From positions 1 through 64,000 of the forward strand of contig JAMLIR010000020.1 in assembly GCA_023954045.1 (NCBI GenBank): 64,000 nucleotides of DNA, given 5' to 3'. A program made the position numbers and the translations under genes. The notes beneath the pieces were generated by a model that was not told the DNA's origin, searched no databases, and worked only from the letters and a program-made list of their open reading frames with translations. The stretch is from Burkholderiaceae bacterium. GTDB taxonomy: Bacteria; Pseudomonadota; Gammaproteobacteria; Burkholderiales; Burkholderiaceae_E. Each line of letters opens with the position of its first letter. The first letter of the stretch is position 1. Shown in pieces: positions 54,049 to 62,841 of this stretch.

Positions 54049-55542
54049 ATGAATACCCGATCGTTCGAGGCGAAGCAAATCGTCGCGGCGCTGGCCACGG
54101 CGGGCGTTCTCGTCGCCGGCGCCGGCACGGCCTGGCGCGCGGGGCACGCCGCGTCGCTTGCCCCTGCCGCCGTAACGGCTTCGGGCGCCGGCGCCGCGGC
54201 GTCCACGGCCGTCCCGGGGCTCGCCGCCCTGCCCGACTTTTCCGCGATCGCCGCCCGCTACGGCCCGGCGGTCGTCAACATCAGCGTGACTTCGATGAGC
54301 CCCGCCGCGGCGATCGAGCCCGGCGACGGCGCCGAGCCGTTCGGCGACGACCCGTTCTACGAGTTCTTCCGGCGCTTCATGGCCCCGAACGGCGCGGCTC
54401 CCGGCCTGCGCGCGCAACCGGTGCGCGGCGAGGGATCGGGCTTCATCGTCGACCCCGACGGCATCGTGCTGACCAACGCGCACGTGGTGCGCGACGCGAA
54501 GGACGTGACCGTCAAGCTCACCGACCGCCGCGAGTTCCACGCGAAGGTGCTCGGCACCGATCCGAAGACCGACGTCGCCGTGCTGAAGATCGACGCGAAG
54601 AACCTGCCGGTGGTGCCGCTGGGCAGCGCGCGCGACCTGAAGGTCGGCGAGTGGGTGCTGGCGATCGGCTCGCCGTTCGGCTTCGAGAACTCGGTGACCG
54701 CGGGCGTGGTGAGCGCCAAGGGCCGCTCGCTGCCCGACGACGGCTTCGTGCCGTTCATCCAGACCGACGTCGCGGTGAACCCGGGCAACTCGGGCGGCCC
54801 GCTGTTCAACTCGCGCGGCCAGGTGGTCGGCATCAACTCGCAGATCTTCAGCCGCACCGGCGGCTACCAGGGCCTGTCGTTCGCGATCCCGATCGAAGTG
54901 GCCGAGCGCGTGCGCGAGCAGATCGCCGCCACCGGCAAGGCCAGTCACGCGCGCCTCGGCGTCTCGATCCAGGAAGTGAACCAGACGCTGGCCGATTCGT
55001 TCAAGCTCGACAAGCCCGAGGGCGCGCTCGTCGCGAACGTCGAGAAGGGCGGCCCCGCGGACACGGCCGGGCTGCGCAGCGGCGACGTGATCCTGAAGGT
55101 CGACGGCAAGCCGATCGTCGCCTCGGGCGACCTGCCGGCGCTGATCGGCCAGGCCCGGCCGGGCGAGAAAGTCGCGCTCGACTACTGGCGCGACGGCAGC
55201 GAGCACCAGGCGGTCGCGCAGCTCGGCGAGGCGAGCGACACGGTCATCGCCGGGACGAACGACCGCAGCGCAGGCGCGGGAACGCTCGGCCTCGCGGTGC
55301 GGCCGCTGCAGCCGCAGGAACGCCGCCAAGCCGGCGTCGAAGGCGGACTGCTGATCGAGGATGCCGCCGGCGCCGCAGCGATGGCGGGCATCCATTCGGG
55401 CGACGTCCTGCTGGCGGTCGATGGAACGCCGGTGAAGAGCGTCGAACAGCTGCGGGCACTGATCGCGAAGTCCGACAAGTCGATGGCGCTGCTGATCCAG
55501 CGCGGCCACGACCGGATCTTCGTGCCGGTTCACATCGGTTGA
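54049..55542 (+). CDS. HtrA/DegP-family periplasmic serine protease (Do-like)
   Basis: A 497-residue envelope quality-control protease/chaperone. Signal anchor about 8-35, trypsin-like domain with catalytic triad His145 (LTNAHVV), Asp175 (KTDVAVLK) and Ser248 (GNSGGPLF). Two PDZ domains follow: about 290-385 (RLGVSIQEVNQTLADSF, ADTAGLRSGDVILKVDGK) and 400-497 (AAMAGIHSGDVLLAVDGTPV). I start at the ATG preceded by AAAGGA; an in-frame TTG five codons earlier overlaps that ribosome site. A direct repeat resembling a PmrA box sits upstream. A small secreted protein gene follows after 17 bases. Confidence 0.95.
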   Translation: MNTRSFEAKQIVAALATAGVLVAGAGTAWRAGHAASLAPAAVTASGAGAAASTAVPGLAALPDFSAIAARYGPAVVNISVTSMSPAAAIEPGDGAEPFGDDPFYEFFRRFMAPNGAAPGLRAQPVRGEGSGFIVDPDGIVLTNAHVVRDAKDVTVKLTDRREFHAKVLGTDPKTDVAVLKIDAKNLPVVPLGSARDLKVGEWVLAIGSPFGFENSVTAGVVSAKGRSLPDDGFVPFIQTDVAVNPGNSGGPLFNSRGQVVGINSQIFSRTGGYQGLSFAIPIEVAERVREQIAATGKASHARLGVSIQEVNQTLADSFKLDKPEGALVANVEKGGPADTAGLRSGDVILKVDGKPIVASGDLPALIGQARPGEKVALDYWRDGSEHQAVAQLGEASDTVIAGTNDRSAGAGTLGLAVRPLQPQERRQAGVEGGLLIEDAAGAAAMAGIHSGDVLLAVDGTPVKSVEQLRALIAKSDKSMALLIQRGHDRIFVPVHIG

Positions 55543-55559
55543 AAGGAGGTTTCGACACC

Positions 55560-56009
55560 ATGAAGACGCAATTCGTCCATGCCATCGGGGCGGCCGCGAT
55601 CGGCGCGGCCTTGCTCGGCACCGCGCCGGCGCAGGCGGCGGGCCTGCCGCAGGTGCGACACAGCGGCGCGGTCGAGTACCTGAGCGGAGGCATCGGTCAC
55701 GACGAGGCGGCCGCGATCGAGGCGGCCAGCGCGCACTGGCCGGTGACGATGGAATTCGCGGTGCGCGACGGCAAGCGCTCGGACTTCGCCGCCGACGTGA
55801 AAGTCGAGGTGCGCGACGCGAAGGGCCACGTCGCGCTCGACACGCGCTCGGATGGCCCGTTCCTGCTGGCGCGCCTGCAGCCGGGCAGCTACACGGTGCA
55901 CGCCACGCTGCGCGAGCGCACGCTGCGCCAGGCGCTCACGGTGAGCCGCGACAAGCCGTCGCGGGTCGTCTTCGTCTGGCCGGCGGGAACCGACGAGCGC
56001 AGCGGCTGA
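55560..56009 (+). CDS. Small secreted protein with carboxypeptidase-regulatory-like domain
   Basis: A 149-residue exported protein: signal peptide 1-26 (APAQA), then one beta-sandwich segment (VKVEVRDAKGHVALDTRSDG, FLLARLQPGSYTVHATLRER) of the carboxypeptidase-regulatory/transthyretin-like type. The stretch EAASAHWPVTMEFAVRDGKR is conserved-looking, but I cannot name a family. It has an almost perfect Shine-Dalgarno, AAAGGAGGT, nine bases before the ATG and follows the HtrA gene directly, so it is probably co-transcribed and well translated. Confidence 0.75.
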   Translation: MKTQFVHAIGAAAIGAALLGTAPAQAAGLPQVRHSGAVEYLSGGIGHDEAAAIEAASAHWPVTMEFAVRDGKRSDFAADVKVEVRDAKGHVALDTRSDGPFLLARLQPGSYTVHATLRERTLRQALTVSRDKPSRVVFVWPAGTDERSG

Positions 56010-56026
56010 CGCGCGCGCGACGTCGA

Positions 56027-57346
56027 TCAGCGGCCGAAGATGCCGCGGATCGCGTCGATCGCGCGCCCGGGGTTGGGCAGGCCGGGAATCGACGGCATCG
56101 CGTCCTGCCCGGCCTGGCCGGGCGCCTGGCCCGGCTGGCCGGGCCGGGCTTCCGACGGCTCGCGCGCCGGCGCCGCCCCACCAGCCATGTCCGCACCTAG
56201 CATCGCCATCGTCGTCGCCTTGACGCGCACGCGCACACTCCACTCCGGCTCCCACGGCGTGCGCGGGTCGCTCGGACGCGGCGGGTGGGCGAGGTTCAGC
56301 TCGCTGCCCCAGGCGATCATCCGCAGCATCGCGCCCTGGTCCTGGCCCGATGCGAAGATTCCCTTGGGCACCGCGCAGCGCGTGGCCGACGCCGGCAGCA
56401 GGACCTTCTCCGCGACCCAGCGATCGATGGTCGCATTCGACAGGTAGTCGAACAGCCCCATCCCGGTGTCCGGGGTCTCGGAGGAACTCCACAGCACCAT
56501 GTCCTTGCCGACGCTGGCCATCGCGTGCAGGAAGTAGCCGCGCGCGTTCGGCACCGTCGGCCACTGCAGCGCGATGCTGTCTGCAAGTGCGCCGCTGGCC
56601 GACAGCTCGATCGCCGGCATGAAGTCCTGCGTCGGGCCGATCGCGAACTTCATGCTCGCCGGGACCCCCTCGCCGCTGATCGCGTGCTGGCCGGACAGCG
56701 ATGCGCCGCGCGGCACCATCGCACGGCTCTTCTCGTTCGGCCACAGCGAATAGCCGGGCGCGACTCGCGCTCCGCGGTCCGGTGCAAAGCGCCCCCCCAG
56801 CGCGCGGGCGAACACCTGCGGGTCGGCGCTGGCCAGGTCGATGATGCGGGGTTGTCCCGGACGCACCGCCTCGCCACAACCCCAGTAGATCAGCAGGCGG
56901 CCCGTCGGGCGGTCGCGCACGTCGTCGGTGACGTCGCCGGGTTCCCGATCGGGCGTGCGCGGCGCCGCGGTCAGCGGCACCAGCGGCAGGCTCTCCCCCA
57001 TCTGCATGCCCGGCGGAATCGCGTGGGCGCCCTCGCTGCCCGAGGGCTTGCTGCGCGTGTACAGGGCCAGGTCGAGCCAGCGGCCCGGTGCCATGCCGCG
57101 GGCGTTGCCGTAGTGGTTGCCGCCGCCGCCCCCGCCGCCCAGGAATCCGGGCAGCGAAGGCATCGCCGGCATCTCGGGCATCCCTGCCATCGAGTGCGTG
57201 GCGACGTCCATCCAGTACTGGGCGATCGGCGGCTTGACCACCTGCTGGGCGGCGACGCCCGTCGCGAACAGGGCGGCGAATCCGGCGGTCAATCCGGCGG
57301 CCAATCCGGCCGCGGAACGGTGGGCAAGGCGAATCGGGGGAAGCAT
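56027..57346 (-). CDS. Secreted protein of unknown function with Met/Pro/Gly-rich ends
   Basis: A 439-residue precursor: Ala/Gly-rich signal peptide (about 1-32, ending GVAAQ), then a Met-Pro-rich segment (HSMAGMPEMPAMPSLPGFLG) and a seven-glycine run. A central domain (about 90-370: RWLDLALYTRSKPSGS, LLIYWGCGEAVRPGQPRIID, IALQWPTVPNARGYFLHAMA) looks like a folded beta-rich region. The tail is Gln/Pro/Gly-rich (GQPGQAPGQAGQDAMPS). The phrases AMPSLPGF near the start and AMPSIPGLPNPG at the end are near repeats. I chose the ATG with GGAG eight bases upstream. No function can be given. Convergent with the preceding small secreted protein gene. Confidence 0.75.
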   Translation of the reverse strand: MLPPIRLAHRSAAGLAAGLTAGFAALFATGVAAQQVVKPPIAQYWMDVATHSMAGMPEMPAMPSLPGFLGGGGGGGNHYGNARGMAPGRWLDLALYTRSKPSGSEGAHAIPPGMQMGESLPLVPLTAAPRTPDREPGDVTDDVRDRPTGRLLIYWGCGEAVRPGQPRIIDLASADPQVFARALGGRFAPDRGARVAPGYSLWPNEKSRAMVPRGASLSGQHAISGEGVPASMKFAIGPTQDFMPAIELSASGALADSIALQWPTVPNARGYFLHAMASVGKDMVLWSSSETPDTGMGLFDYLSNATIDRWVAEKVLLPASATRCAVPKGIFASGQDQGAMLRMIAWGSELNLAHPPRPSDPRTPWEPEWSVRVRVKATTMAMLGADMAGGAAPAREPSEARPGQPGQAPGQAGQDAMPSIPGLPNPGRAIDAIRGIFGR

Positions 57347-57444
57347 GCTGGCACTCCGGCGGTCGATCGTCGTGATCATATCCCCGCCGGGGCCGCGGAT
57401 AGAATGGCGCGTTCGCTCCGGGCCACCCCTCTTTCCCCGACGCC

Positions 57445-59007
57445 TTGCGCACCACCCGCCTGATCCGCATCGTCTTCGTCGCCTGGCGCTACGGCCTGGA
57501 CGAACTCGCCGCCTCGGGCGCCGCGGCGACGACCGGCTCGCGCTGGGCACTTGCGGCGGCGCGCGTGCTGCGCTTCGGACGCCGGCTCGACATGCCGCGC
57601 GGCGTCAGGCTGCGCCGGGCGCTCGAGAGCCTCGGCCCGATTTTCGTGAAGTTCGGCCAGGTGCTGTCGACGCGGCGCGACCTGCTTCCGCCCGACGTCG
57701 CCGACGAACTGGCCAGGCTCCAGGACCGCGTGCCTCCGTTCCCCGGCGAGGTCGCGGTACGCGAGATCGAGCGCGGTCTCGGCCGCCCGATCGGCGAACT
57801 GTTCGACGACTTCGACCTCACCCCCCAGGCCTCGGCGTCGATCGCGCAGGTGCACTTCGCGCGGCTGAAGGACGGCCACGAAGTCGCGGTCAAGGTGCTG
57901 CGGCCCGACATGGCGCCCGTGATCGAGCGCGACCTCGAGCTGCTGCGCACCGCGGGCAGCCTGCTGATGCGCGTGTCGGCCGATGCTCGCCGGCTGCGGC
58001 CGCTCGACGTGATCGACGAGTTCGACACGTACCTGCACGACGAGCTCGACCTGGTCCGCGAAGCGGCCAACGCCAACCAGCTGCGACGCAACTTCGAGGG
58101 ATCGCGGCTGCTGCGGGTCCCCGAGATGTACTGGGACTGGTGCGCGACCAACGTGCTGACGATGGAGCGGATGCACGGCATCCCGGTCAGCCAGATCGAG
58201 CGGATGCGCGAGGCCGGCATCGACCTGAAGCAGCTCTCGCGCGACGGCGTCGAGATCTTCTTCACGCAGGTGTTCCGCCACGGCTTCTTCCACGCCGACA
58301 TGCACCCCGGCAACATCCTGGTCGGCGACGCCGCACCCGACTTCAACCGCTACATCGCGCTCGACTTCGGAATCGTCGGCACGCTGTCGGACTTCGACAA
58401 GAACTATCTCGCGCAGAACTTCCTCGCGTTCTTCCGCCGCGACTACCGGCGCGTGGCCGAACTGCACGTCGAGTCGGGCTGGGTGCCGGCGACGACGCGA
58501 GTCGAGGAGCTCGAGGGAGCGGTGCGCGCCTGCTGCGAGCCGTTCTTCGACCGGCCGCTGAAGCAGATCTCGCTCGGGCTGGTGCTGCTCAGGCTGTTCC
58601 AGGCGTCGCGCCGCTTCAACGTCGAGATCCAGCCGCAGCTGGTGCTGCTGCAGAAGACGCTGCTCAACGTCGAGGGGCTGGGCCGACAGCTCGACCCCGA
58701 CCTCGACCTGTGGGTCACCGCCAAGCCGATCCTCGAGCGCTGGATGCAGGAGCAGATCGGCGTGGCCGGCTTCAACGAGCGGATGCGCAAGGAGTCGGTG
58801 CACTGGGGCCGGCTGCTGCCGGAGCTGCCGCGGCTCGCCCACGCCGCGCTCTCCCGCGCGGCCCGCGGCGACGCCGATCCGGCCACGCGCGCGCTGCTCG
58901 AGCGTCTGGTCGCCGAGCAGCGACGCACGCAGCGCTGGATCGGCTTCTTCGTCGCGCTGCTGGCCGTCGTGCTGGCCCTCCAGGCCGGTCGTCTCCTCGG
59001 CTGGTAG
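57445..59007 (+). CDS. ubiB: Ubiquinone biosynthesis ABC1/UbiB family ATPase
   Basis: A 520-residue atypical kinase/ATPase needed for ubiquinone synthesis, membrane-bound. Landmarks: the KxGQ-like [20 protein letters not shown], the alanine-rich loop [13 protein letters not shown], the Lys in [22 protein letters not shown] and [10 protein letters not shown]. Two C-terminal hydrophobic segments end the protein ([20 protein letters not shown]). The start is a TTG, giving (M)[20 protein letters not shown], which matches the family N-terminus; no clear ribosome site precedes it. The gene stands alone rather than beside ubiE/ubiJ. Confidence 0.93.
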   Translation: MRTTRLIRIVFVAWRYGLDELAASGAAATTGSRWALAAARVLRFGRRLDMPRGVRLRRALESLGPIFVKFGQVLSTRRDLLPPDVADELARLQDRVPPFPGEVAVREIERGLGRPIGELFDDFDLTPQASASIAQVHFARLKDGHEVAVKVLRPDMAPVIERDLELLRTAGSLLMRVSADARRLRPLDVIDEFDTYLHDELDLVREAANANQLRRNFEGSRLLRVPEMYWDWCATNVLTMERMHGIPVSQIERMREAGIDLKQLSRDGVEIFFTQVFRHGFFHADMHPGNILVGDAAPDFNRYIALDFGIVGTLSDFDKNYLAQNFLAFFRRDYRRVAELHVESGWVPATTRVEELEGAVRACCEPFFDRPLKQISLGLVLLRLFQASRRFNVEIQPQLVLLQKTLLNVEGLGRQLDPDLDLWVTAKPILERWMQEQIGVAGFNERMRKESVHWGRLLPELPRLAHAALSRAARGDADPATRALLERLVAEQRRTQRWIGFFVALLAVVLALQAGRLLGW

Positions 59008-59088
59008 CAGCCCCCGGCGCGGCGCGCGCTTTACCGTGCCGTCGAGTTACGCTACTGTGTCGCCCGCCCTGCCCGGACCGCCCCGACC

Positions 59089-60546
59089 ATGCTGACCTTC
59101 CTGGTGCTCGTCTACCTCGCCGTCACCGTCGGCATCGGGCTCTACGCGGCCCAGCGGGTCAGGAACTCGAAGGATTTCCTGGTCGCCGGGCGCAGCCTGC
59201 CGCTGTACATGAACGTCGCGACCGTGTTCGCGACCTGGTTCGGCGCCGAGACCGTGCTCGCAGTGTCGTCGACCTTCCTGCGCGACGGCCTGCACGGCGT
59301 CGTCGCCGATCCGTTCGGCGCCGCGTTCTGCCTGATCATCGTCGCGCTGCTGTTCGCCCGGCCGTTCTACCGGATGGAGCTGCTGACGATCGGCGACTTC
59401 TATCGCAAGCGCTTCAACCGCACGGTCGAGATCGCCACCGGCGTCGCGATCACGCTGTCCTACCTCGGCTGGACCTCCGCGCAGATGGTCGCGCTGGGCA
59501 TCGTCTTCAACACGCTGTCGGGCGGCGCGATCACGCTGTCGCAGGGAATCGTGCTGGGCGCGGGCGTCGTGCTCGTCTACACGCTGTTCGGCGGCATGTG
59601 GTCGGTGGCGTTCACCGACCTGTTCCAGACCGTGATCATCGTGCTCGGGCTGCTCTACATCGCGTGGCTGCTGGGCGGGATGGCGGGCGGCTTCGGCGCG
59701 GTGTTCGAGACCGCAGCCCGCGAAGGCAAGCTGCAGTTCTGGCCCCAGGCCGGGCTGAAGGACTGGATCGCGTTCGTCGCGGCCTGGGCGACGATGGCGA
59801 TCGGCTCGATCGCGCAGCAGGACGTGTTCCAGCGCGTGACCTCGGCGAAGAACGAGAACACCGCCGTGCGCGGCACCCTTCTCGGCGGCACCTTCTACCT
59901 GGTCTTCGCGTTCGTGCCGATGTTCATCGCGGTATCGGCGCTGCTGATCGAGCCGGAGAAGGTGCGCGCCGTGCTCGGCGAGGACGGGCTCGACTTCCAG
60001 CTGATCCTGCCGCAGCTGATCCTCGCGAAGACGCCGCTGTTCGCGCAGGTGATGTTCTTCGGCGCGCTGCTCTCCGCGATCCTGTCCACGGCCAGCGGCG
60101 CGCTGCTCGCGCCCACCGCGGTGTTCACCGAGAACGTGCTGCGCCCGCTGGTCGGCGGGCGCGTGCCCGAGAAGCAGATGCTGCTGATGCTGCGGATGGT
60201 GCTGGTCACCTTCGCGCTTTGCGTGATGACGTTCGCGCTGAACAGCCAGTCTTCGATGTTCCAGATGGTGCAGAACGCCTACAAGGTGACGCTGGTCGCG
60301 GCGTTCACGCCGCTCGCGTTCGGCCTGTTCTGGCGGCGCGCGACCCCGCAGGGCGCGATGATGTCGATCGTCCTCGGCCTGACCGCGTGGGGCATCATGG
60401 AGCTGTCGGCCCCCGACGCGCTGCTGCCGCCGCAGATCGTCGGCCTGGGCGCCGCGATGTTCGGCATGCTCGCCGGCTCGCTCGCCCCGCAGGTGGCCGG
60501 CGGCCGCGGCCACCCGGACGCGGTCAGCGGGCCGCCAGCACGCTGA
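59089..60546 (+). CDS. Sodium:solute symporter (SSS family)
   Basis: A 485-residue permease with about 13 helices. Typical SSS features are the N-terminal LVYLAVTVGIGLYAAQRVRN followed by SKDFLVAGRSLPL, then GAETVLAVSSTFLRDGLHGV, GDFYRKRFNR and GAGVVLVYTLFGGMWSVAFTD. The sodium-site region AILSTASGALLAPTAVFTEN is on helix 8. The substrate (sugar, amino acid, organic acid or other) is not readable. Its 3' end overlaps the convergent DUF6279 gene by 23 bases. Confidence 0.9.
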   Translation: MLTFLVLVYLAVTVGIGLYAAQRVRNSKDFLVAGRSLPLYMNVATVFATWFGAETVLAVSSTFLRDGLHGVVADPFGAAFCLIIVALLFARPFYRMELLTIGDFYRKRFNRTVEIATGVAITLSYLGWTSAQMVALGIVFNTLSGGAITLSQGIVLGAGVVLVYTLFGGMWSVAFTDLFQTVIIVLGLLYIAWLLGGMAGGFGAVFETAAREGKLQFWPQAGLKDWIAFVAAWATMAIGSIAQQDVFQRVTSAKNENTAVRGTLLGGTFYLVFAFVPMFIAVSALLIEPEKVRAVLGEDGLDFQLILPQLILAKTPLFAQVMFFGALLSAILSTASGALLAPTAVFTENVLRPLVGGRVPEKQMLLMLRMVLVTFALCVMTFALNSQSSMFQMVQNAYKVTLVAAFTPLAFGLFWRRATPQGAMMSIVLGLTAWGIMELSAPDALLPPQIVGLGAAMFGMLAGSLAPQVAGGRGHPDAVSGPPAR

Positions 60547-61399
60547 AGTCGTCGGCGAAGCCGCGCAGCCGCTCGTGGAACTGGCGGCGCTGCTCGGGCC
60601 GCGCCAGGATCGTCGCCGACAGCGCATCGCCGGCCGCCGTCGACTTCGCGATCGCCTCGCGCCGCGCCGGGTCGGTGCTGCGCCACAAGCCGGCCAGCGT
60701 CTCGCGCACCCACTGCTGCGCGATGTCCTGCGGCGGACGCTCGCGGACGATGCGCCCGAGCACGTCGAGCACGGCCTTCTGCCGCGCCTCGCGCTCGGCC
60801 AGCCAATCGGCTTCGCTCGGCGGCAACGCAACCGCCAGCGCCCGGATCTCCCGCTCCTGCCGCGACGACAGATCGCCCACGAAGAAGCGCACCCGCTCGA
60901 GCACGCGATCGGCGCGCGCGGCCTCGCGGCGCTCGGCAGTATCGGGCAGCAGCTTGCGGCGCTCGTCGCGGTTCGACTCCTCGAAGCGACGCGCCATCCG
61001 TTCGAGCTGCGCCGGGCGCAGCGTCAGCGCCAGCGCGGCGACGTCCGGCGCCATCCGCTCGGCGAGCGGAGTCCAGGCAGCGAGCGCATCCTCGCGCCAG
61101 CGGCTGATCTCCTCGGCCCCGATCGAGCCGCCGAGGCGCGACTGGACCGAAGCGAGGAAGGCGGTGTACGCGGGCAGCTGCGTTTGCCGGTGCCAGCGAT
61201 GCAGCGCCTCGATCCGGGCCGACGCCAGTTCGCGCTGCTCGCTGTCCAGGCCCAGGTAGCGGTCGAGTTGCCAGCCGAGCCACATCGGCATTGCGTCGTA
61301 GCCCAGCCGGGTCGACGAGCACGCCGCGAGCAGCAGGCACAGGGCGACGATCGGTAGCCAGGCCCGCCATCGGCGCGTGATAAGCTGTTCGAGAAACAC
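60524..61399 (-). CDS. DUF6279 family lipoprotein
   Basis: A 291-residue lipoprotein: basic start, hydrophobic stretch and lipobox LLLAACSS (Cys would be acylated). A mainly helical, Arg/Glu-rich domain follows (WLGWQLDRYLGLDSEQRELA, RIEALHRWHRQTQLPAYTAF), typical of DUF6279, often annotated as a negative regulator-like lipoprotein. Function unknown. The start is a GTG at 61397-61399, since no ATG precedes the lipobox within the frame; a GGGGAAG sequence lies upstream of it. Divergent from glmU with only 40 bases between starts. Confidence 0.82.
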   Translation of the reverse strand: MFLEQLITRRWRAWLPIVALCLLLAACSSTRLGYDAMPMWLGWQLDRYLGLDSEQRELASARIEALHRWHRQTQLPAYTAFLASVQSRLGGSIGAEEISRWREDALAAWTPLAERMAPDVAALALTLRPAQLERMARRFEESNRDERRKLLPDTAERREAARADRVLERVRFFVGDLSSRQEREIRALAVALPPSEADWLAEREARQKAVLDVLGRIVRERPPQDIAQQWVRETLAGLWRSTDPARREAIAKSTAAGDALSATILARPEQRRQFHERLRGFADDFSVLAAR

Positions 61400-61439
61400 C
61401 CCGGATTCTTCCCCTAAGTAGCTGAAAAACAAGGAAAAG

Positions 61440-62807
61440 ATGAACGTCGTAATCCTCGCGGCCGGGAAGGGCAAGCGGATGCGCTCCGACCTGCCGAAGG
61501 TGCTGCATCCGCTGGCAGGCAAGCCGCTGCTCGCGCACGTCGTCGACTGCGCGCGCAGCCTGGGCCCGAGCCGCATCGTCATAGTGTACGGGCACGGCGG
61601 CGAAACCGTCGTGCGCGCGATCGAGGGCGACGACCTGCGCTGGGCGCTGCAGGAACCGCAGCTGGGCACCGGCCACGCGGTGATGCAGGCGCTGCCGCAC
61701 CTCGATCCGGCGGTGCCGACGCTGGTGTTGTACGGCGACGTTCCGCTCACCACCCACGAGACGCTGGCGCGGCTGGTCGAGTCGGCCGGCGCCGACAAGC
61801 TCGGGCTGCTCACCGTCGAGCTGGCCGACCCCGCGGGCTACGGCCGGATCGTCCGCGAAGGCGGCCGGATCGTCCGGGTGGTCGAGCACAAGGACGCCGA
61901 TGCCGCCACGCGCGCGATCCGCGAGGTGAACACCGGCATCATGGTCGCGCCCACCGCCGCGCTGGCGCGGTGGCTCGGCGCCCTGTCGACCGACAACGTC
62001 CAGAAGGAGTACTACCTCACTGACGTGGTCGCGACCGCGGTGCACGATCGTGTAGCGGTGGTATCGGCTCGGCCCGCGGACGCCTCCGAGACGCTCGGAG
62101 TCAACAGCAAGCGGCAGCTGGCCGAACTCGAACGCATTTTCCAGAACAGGGTGGCAACGAGACTGATGGACGAAGGCGTCAGGCTGGCCGATCCCGCGCG
62201 ACTCGACGTGCGCGGCGAACTCGTCTGCGGGCGCGACGTCTCGATCGACGTGAACTGCGTGTTCGAAGGCAGGGTCGTCATCGGGGACGGCGCGAGCGTC
62301 GGCGCCAATTGCGTGATCCGCGACACCCGGATCGGCGCGGGCGCGCAGATCCTTCCGTTCACGCTGATCGAGGACTCGTCGATCGGCGCGCGCGCGCGCA
62401 TCGGCCCGTACGCGCGCCTGCGCCCTGGCACCGACCTCGGCGAGGAGACCCACGTCGGCAACTTCGTCGAGATGAAGAACACGCGGATGGCGGCAGGATC
62501 GAAGGCCAACCACCTGTCGTACCTCGGCGACACCGTCGTCGGCGAGCGCGTCAACATCGGCGCCGGCACGATCACCTGCAATTACGACGGCGCCAACAAG
62601 CACCAGACCGTCATCGAGGACGACGCGTTCATCGGCAGCGACACGCAGCTGGTCGCGCCGGTGCGGGTGGGCCGCGGCGCGACGCTCGGCGCGGGCACGA
62701 CGCTGACGCGCGATGCGCCCGAGCACAAGCTGACCATGTCTCGTGCCAAGCAGACGACGGTCGAATCGTGGAAGCGGCCGGTCAAGAAGCCCGCCGCCAG
62801 GTCCTGA
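61440..62807 (+). CDS. glmU: Bifunctional UDP-GlcNAc pyrophosphorylase / GlcN-1-P acetyltransferase
   Basis: Makes UDP-N-acetylglucosamine for peptidoglycan and lipopolysaccharide. The 455-residue protein has the N-terminal uridyltransferase domain (about 1-228; [42 protein letters not shown]) and a C-terminal left-handed beta-helix acetyltransferase domain of hexapeptide repeats (about 250-455; [33 protein letters not shown]). The ribosome site AAGGAAAAG runs into the ATG. glmS follows after 34 bases, giving consecutive steps in one operon. Confidence 0.98.
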   Translation: MNVVILAAGKGKRMRSDLPKVLHPLAGKPLLAHVVDCARSLGPSRIVIVYGHGGETVVRAIEGDDLRWALQEPQLGTGHAVMQALPHLDPAVPTLVLYGDVPLTTHETLARLVESAGADKLGLLTVELADPAGYGRIVREGGRIVRVVEHKDADAATRAIREVNTGIMVAPTAALARWLGALSTDNVQKEYYLTDVVATAVHDRVAVVSARPADASETLGVNSKRQLAELERIFQNRVATRLMDEGVRLADPARLDVRGELVCGRDVSIDVNCVFEGRVVIGDGASVGANCVIRDTRIGAGAQILPFTLIEDSSIGARARIGPYARLRPGTDLGEETHVGNFVEMKNTRMAAGSKANHLSYLGDTVVGERVNIGAGTITCNYDGANKHQTVIEDDAFIGSDTQLVAPVRVGRGATLGAGTTLTRDAPEHKLTMSRAKQTTVESWKRPVKKPAARS

Positions 62808-62841
62808 CCCGCAGGGCCAGGCCGCCGCAAGGAGCAGCAAG

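Noticed and set aside
54034-54051. TTG at 54034 as start of the HtrA-type protease
   Set aside because: It overlaps the AAAGGA ribosome site that serves the ATG at 54049, which gives a normal signal-anchor start.
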